From assembly GCF_932526225.1 (NCBI RefSeq), contig NC_064037.1, positions 3,377,203 to 3,441,202 on the forward strand: a stretch of DNA of 64,000 bases. The letters run 5' to 3'. The stretch comes from Nematostella vectensis (taxonomy: Eukaryota > Cnidaria > Anthozoa > Actiniaria > Edwardsiidae). Each line of letters begins with the position of its first letter. Position 1 is the stretch's first letter. A program made the position numbers and the translations under genes. Shown piece after piece: positions 61,443-64,000 of the stretch. The notes under the pieces are model-generated. The model saw only the letters and a list, made by a program, of their open reading frames with translations. It ran no database searches and was not told where the DNA came from.

Positions 61443-64000
61443 ATGTCACGTGGTGAATTCGGTCGGGGTGATGGCAGAGACTATGGTGCTTTCGGAGGTG
61501 GTAGGAGCGACCTACATGGACAAGGGCAAAGCAGCCATAGAGCAGGATACCAGAGAGAAGGTACAATTGCATGTCCCTTGGTAACCACAATGTCTTGTGA
61601 AAACCAACTTTGATTGCTCCTAGAGGTTCAGAAATAACTTTAAAGTCTCTAATTTGTTACTCAAACAATTTCCTTTATTTCTTTGTTTCAGGCAATGCTA
61701 GAGAGGAAATCCAAAATCTAAGTGATTCTGTTAGTAGCAGTATATTCCAGATTTCTGTTAGTAGCAGTATATTCCAGATTAATAATAACAGTAAGTTATG
61801 CCTTTTTATATTTTTCTTTTACCCTTTTAAATTCACAGTAATGATGATTCTAGTTACAAGAACTTGGTAACAAATGACCAGTTACCAACTCTCTGCTATG
61901 AAAGACACACTCTAGTGAACATGATCTTTATTAATTTGCATGCTCACAGTATATACAGCTGATTTTCTCTCTCTGTTGTAGCATCTGCTTTGGAAAGGAT
62001 ACTCAGGCAAATCACTTCAGGAAAGGATAAAGTTTCTGCTGAAAAAATGTAAGATTCTAATTAGATTTGCCTTTTCCCAGGTTGTTTTTAATCTACAGCT
62101 GTTCTTCAACTCCAATTCATCTGCATCTACATCTTAAAGTAGATAATTGACATAAGAGATGGAGATGAATTTGTAATGGAGAGCAACAACTAACTAATGG
62201 AAAATATAACTTGTGGTGTTAAAACACTACCTACCCTAGATAATTAAAAACTCTTTTTTCTCTATTATAGACACCGTATCCAGCAAGGCACCAACAAGCT
62301 TGCCAGTGAAACCACTCACTTGCTCAAACAGATGAGTACCATGTGTGGTGGAACTTCCCCTTCTAGTGTGAGTGATAATTATGATAAGCAATGCTGTTAA
62401 TGACTGTCATTATTTATGATGGTAATGGTAATAATGATGTTGAAGATAATAATTGTCATGATAAAGTGGTGATGATGATGGTGATGATTGTGGAGTTGAA
62501 GATGGTGGTGGTGATGATGGTGTTTATGATGGCAATGATGATAGTGATGGATGATGATAATGATGGTGATGGCGTTGGTGGTGTTGATAATGGCAATATT
62601 TGATGTTGTTGATGTGATGGTGAGATTGCTGATTGGTGATCAATGTTATCCATTTCCCAACCGTAGCGACAACAAAGAATTCAACATGAAAGGCTAAAAA
62701 AGGAGTTCAGAGACTCGGTATCAAGATATTACTCTGTCCAGAATGTGAGTATACATTTGAATTATATCCATGAAACTCTGCTAAATGAGGAAAATCTACT
62801 AAATCCTATATATATATATATTTTTTTTAATGAGAACCAAATAATTATAAAATGCTTTATTATAATAATAATTATAAAATAATTATAAAATGCTTTATTA
62901 TAAAATGCTCATTTTAGAAAGTCGCTGAGCAAGAGAAATTAATTGTTCGCTCGACAAGGGAACCTGGTTACTCACAGTTGGAAGATGATTTTGGCACTGA
63001 AAAGTTGAGCTTGATTGAAGAGGATAGTAGTAGGTAAGTGCATGTTTGAGTTGGATGATGATTTTGGCACTGAAAAGTCGAGCTTGATTGAAGAGGATAG
63101 TAGGAGGTAAGTGCATGTTTGAGTTGGATGATGATTTTGGCACTGAAAAGTCGAGCTTGATTGAAGAGGATAGTAGGAGGTAAGTGCATGTTTGAGTTGG
63201 ATGATGATTTTGGCACTGAAAAGTCGAGCTTGATTGAAGAGGATAGTAGGAGGTAAGTGCATGTTTGAGTTGGATGATGATTTTGGCACTGAAAAGTCGA
63301 GCTTGATTGAAGAGGATAGTAGGAGGTAAGTGCATGTTTGAGTTGGATGATGATTTTGGCACTGAAAAGTCGAGCTTGATTGAACAGGATAGTAGGAGGT
63401 AAGTGCATGTTTGAGTTGGATGATGATTTTGGCACTGAAAAGTCGAGCTTGATTGAAGAGGATAGTAGGAGGTAAGTGCATGTTTGAGCAATAATTGCTC
63501 TGAGTTTTAGTGGAAAAAGGATGGGGAATATGTATGTATTCTAAAAAACCTATCTTACTTTAGGTTATTATAACTTATGTGTGGCTAAATATCTTTTGAA
63601 CCCCAGCAGTTGACAGTTTGTGCAATGTGATTTGGTGCACTTTGTAGGGCCAGTCAAGAACAACTCTCAGAACAAATAACAATAGATGAGGGACTTATTT
63701 ACGAAAGAGAAGAAAGAATTCGACAGATCGAGGTACGGTATTTATCACAAGTCATTTTGAGTTCAATTAGAACACTATTATAAGATGTAATGTCCAACTT
63801 TTTTGCATTTAAAGGGTGATATTCTGGATATAAATGCAATATTCCGTGACCTGGCCACCCGTGACCTGGCCACCATGGTGTATGAGCAAGGAGAAACAAT
63901 TGGTAACAGTAACTATTAATTAGAGCTAAATCACAATATTGGGAACTTATGATGACGTGTATGTCATATTTGGTAACTACCCTATATGTATTGTTTGATT
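61443..64000 (+). CDS. STX12: Syntaxin 7/12-type Qa-SNARE, first eight exons (gene continues beyond window)
   Basis: Endosomal membrane-fusion SNARE. Exons: 61443-61560 (ATG), 61692-61790, 61982-62048, 62271-62367, 62667-62744, 62918-63033, 63648-63732, 63815-63902; phases consistent. After a Gly/Arg-rich start comes the Habc bundle: EEIQNLSDSVSSSIFQI, SALERILRQI, HRIQQGTNKLASETTHLLKQ, QQRIQHERLKKEFRDSVSRY, VAEQEKLIVRS. The SNARE motif starts LIYEREERIRQIEGDILDIN and continues with IFRDLAT and MVYEQGETI; the zero-layer Gln is in YEQG. The remaining SNARE half and the tail anchor lie outside the window. Oddities: a 27-bp in-frame duplication in exon 2 (SVSSSIFQI twice) and a 15-bp duplication in exon 8 (RDLAT twice, about residues 231-240) inside the SNARE helix. 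A 73-bp tandem array follows exon 6. Syntaxin 7 versus 12 cannot be decided here. Confidence 0.9.
62390..62640. repeat. Imperfect GAT/GGT trinucleotide repeat in syntaxin intron 4
   Basis: Degenerate (GATGATGGT)-type tract; no coding meaning. Confidence 0.8.
62978..63487 (+). repeat. 73-bp tandem array, seven copies, seeded by the end of syntaxin exon 6
   Basis: Exon 6 ends with TTGGAAGATGATTTTGGCAC, TTGATTGAAGAGGATAGTAG, then donor GTAAGTGCATG. The same block, with TTGGATGATG and AAGTCGAGC changes, is repeated six more times at 73-bp spacing, each copy ending AGGAGGTAAGTGCATG. Each copy keeps an intact donor and an open frame (LDDDFGTEKSSLIEEDSRR). Most extra copies are identical; one has GAACAGG for GAAGAGG. 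Confidence 0.95.

Noticed and set aside
62898-63491. Minus-strand frames of 155-197 codons
   Set aside because: Antisense of the 73-bp syntaxin array; periodic and without domain.

Overview
This is nuclear DNA from an intron-rich animal. The genes are split into short exons with consensus GT-AG introns. The intergenic and intronic DNA is AT-rich and full of minisatellites, MITE-like foldbacks, a tRNA-derived SINE and a truncated LINE. The gene families (actin, PLAC8, mevalonate kinase, TMEM116-like 7TM receptor, HECT E3, NRBP pseudokinase, endosomal syntaxin) and the exon structure suggest an early-branching metazoan, most likely a cnidarian (anthozoan). That placement is inference, not proof.

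Layout. 1-4161 (-): an actin gene in five exons, cut by the left edge just before its C-terminus. 6779-7108 (-): an intronless PLAC8-family protein. 8431-15867 (-): a complete nine-exon mevalonate kinase. 17571-26537 (-): a complete 13-exon seven-transmembrane receptor resembling TMEM116, whose intron 11 holds a 3.4-kb array of 47-bp repeats. 26.9-32.0 kb: a repeat block with a 20-bp minisatellite, an element built on a GACCGCTTAATAGAGG motif that carries a HIRAN-like fragment, and a 35-bp minisatellite. 32333-41734 (-): a 15-exon gene that joins an N-terminal PCMTD-type protein-isoaspartate methyltransferase-like domain to a C-terminal HECT ubiquitin-ligase domain in one continuous frame. 42.5-43.2 kb (+): a LINE reverse-transcriptase fragment. 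44798-60308 (-): an 18-exon NRBP1 orthologue. 61443 to the right edge (+): the first eight exons of a syntaxin 7/12-type Qa-SNARE, divergent from NRBP1.

I placed exon boundaries by hand. In every multi-exon gene the intron phases agree and exon lengths sum to a whole number of codons where the gene is complete: mevalonate kinase 415 aa, 7TM receptor 361 aa, PCMT-HECT 1390 aa, NRBP1 464 aa.

Two observations stand out. The first is the PCMT-like/HECT fusion, which would put a damaged-protein recognition domain and a ubiquitin ligase on one chain. The second is a recurring pattern of tandem duplications that start at or span splice junctions, or sit inside coding exons. Junction cases are the actin exon 2 donor, NRBP1 exon 11 acceptor, NRBP1 exon 16 donor and syntaxin exon 6 donor. 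Exonic cases are syntaxin exons 2 and 8 and the HECT stop-codon region. The genes otherwise look like ordinary housekeeping neighbours with no shared pathway. However, the order mevalonate kinase, TMEM116-like, HECTD4-like HECT resembles the gene content of human 12q24.
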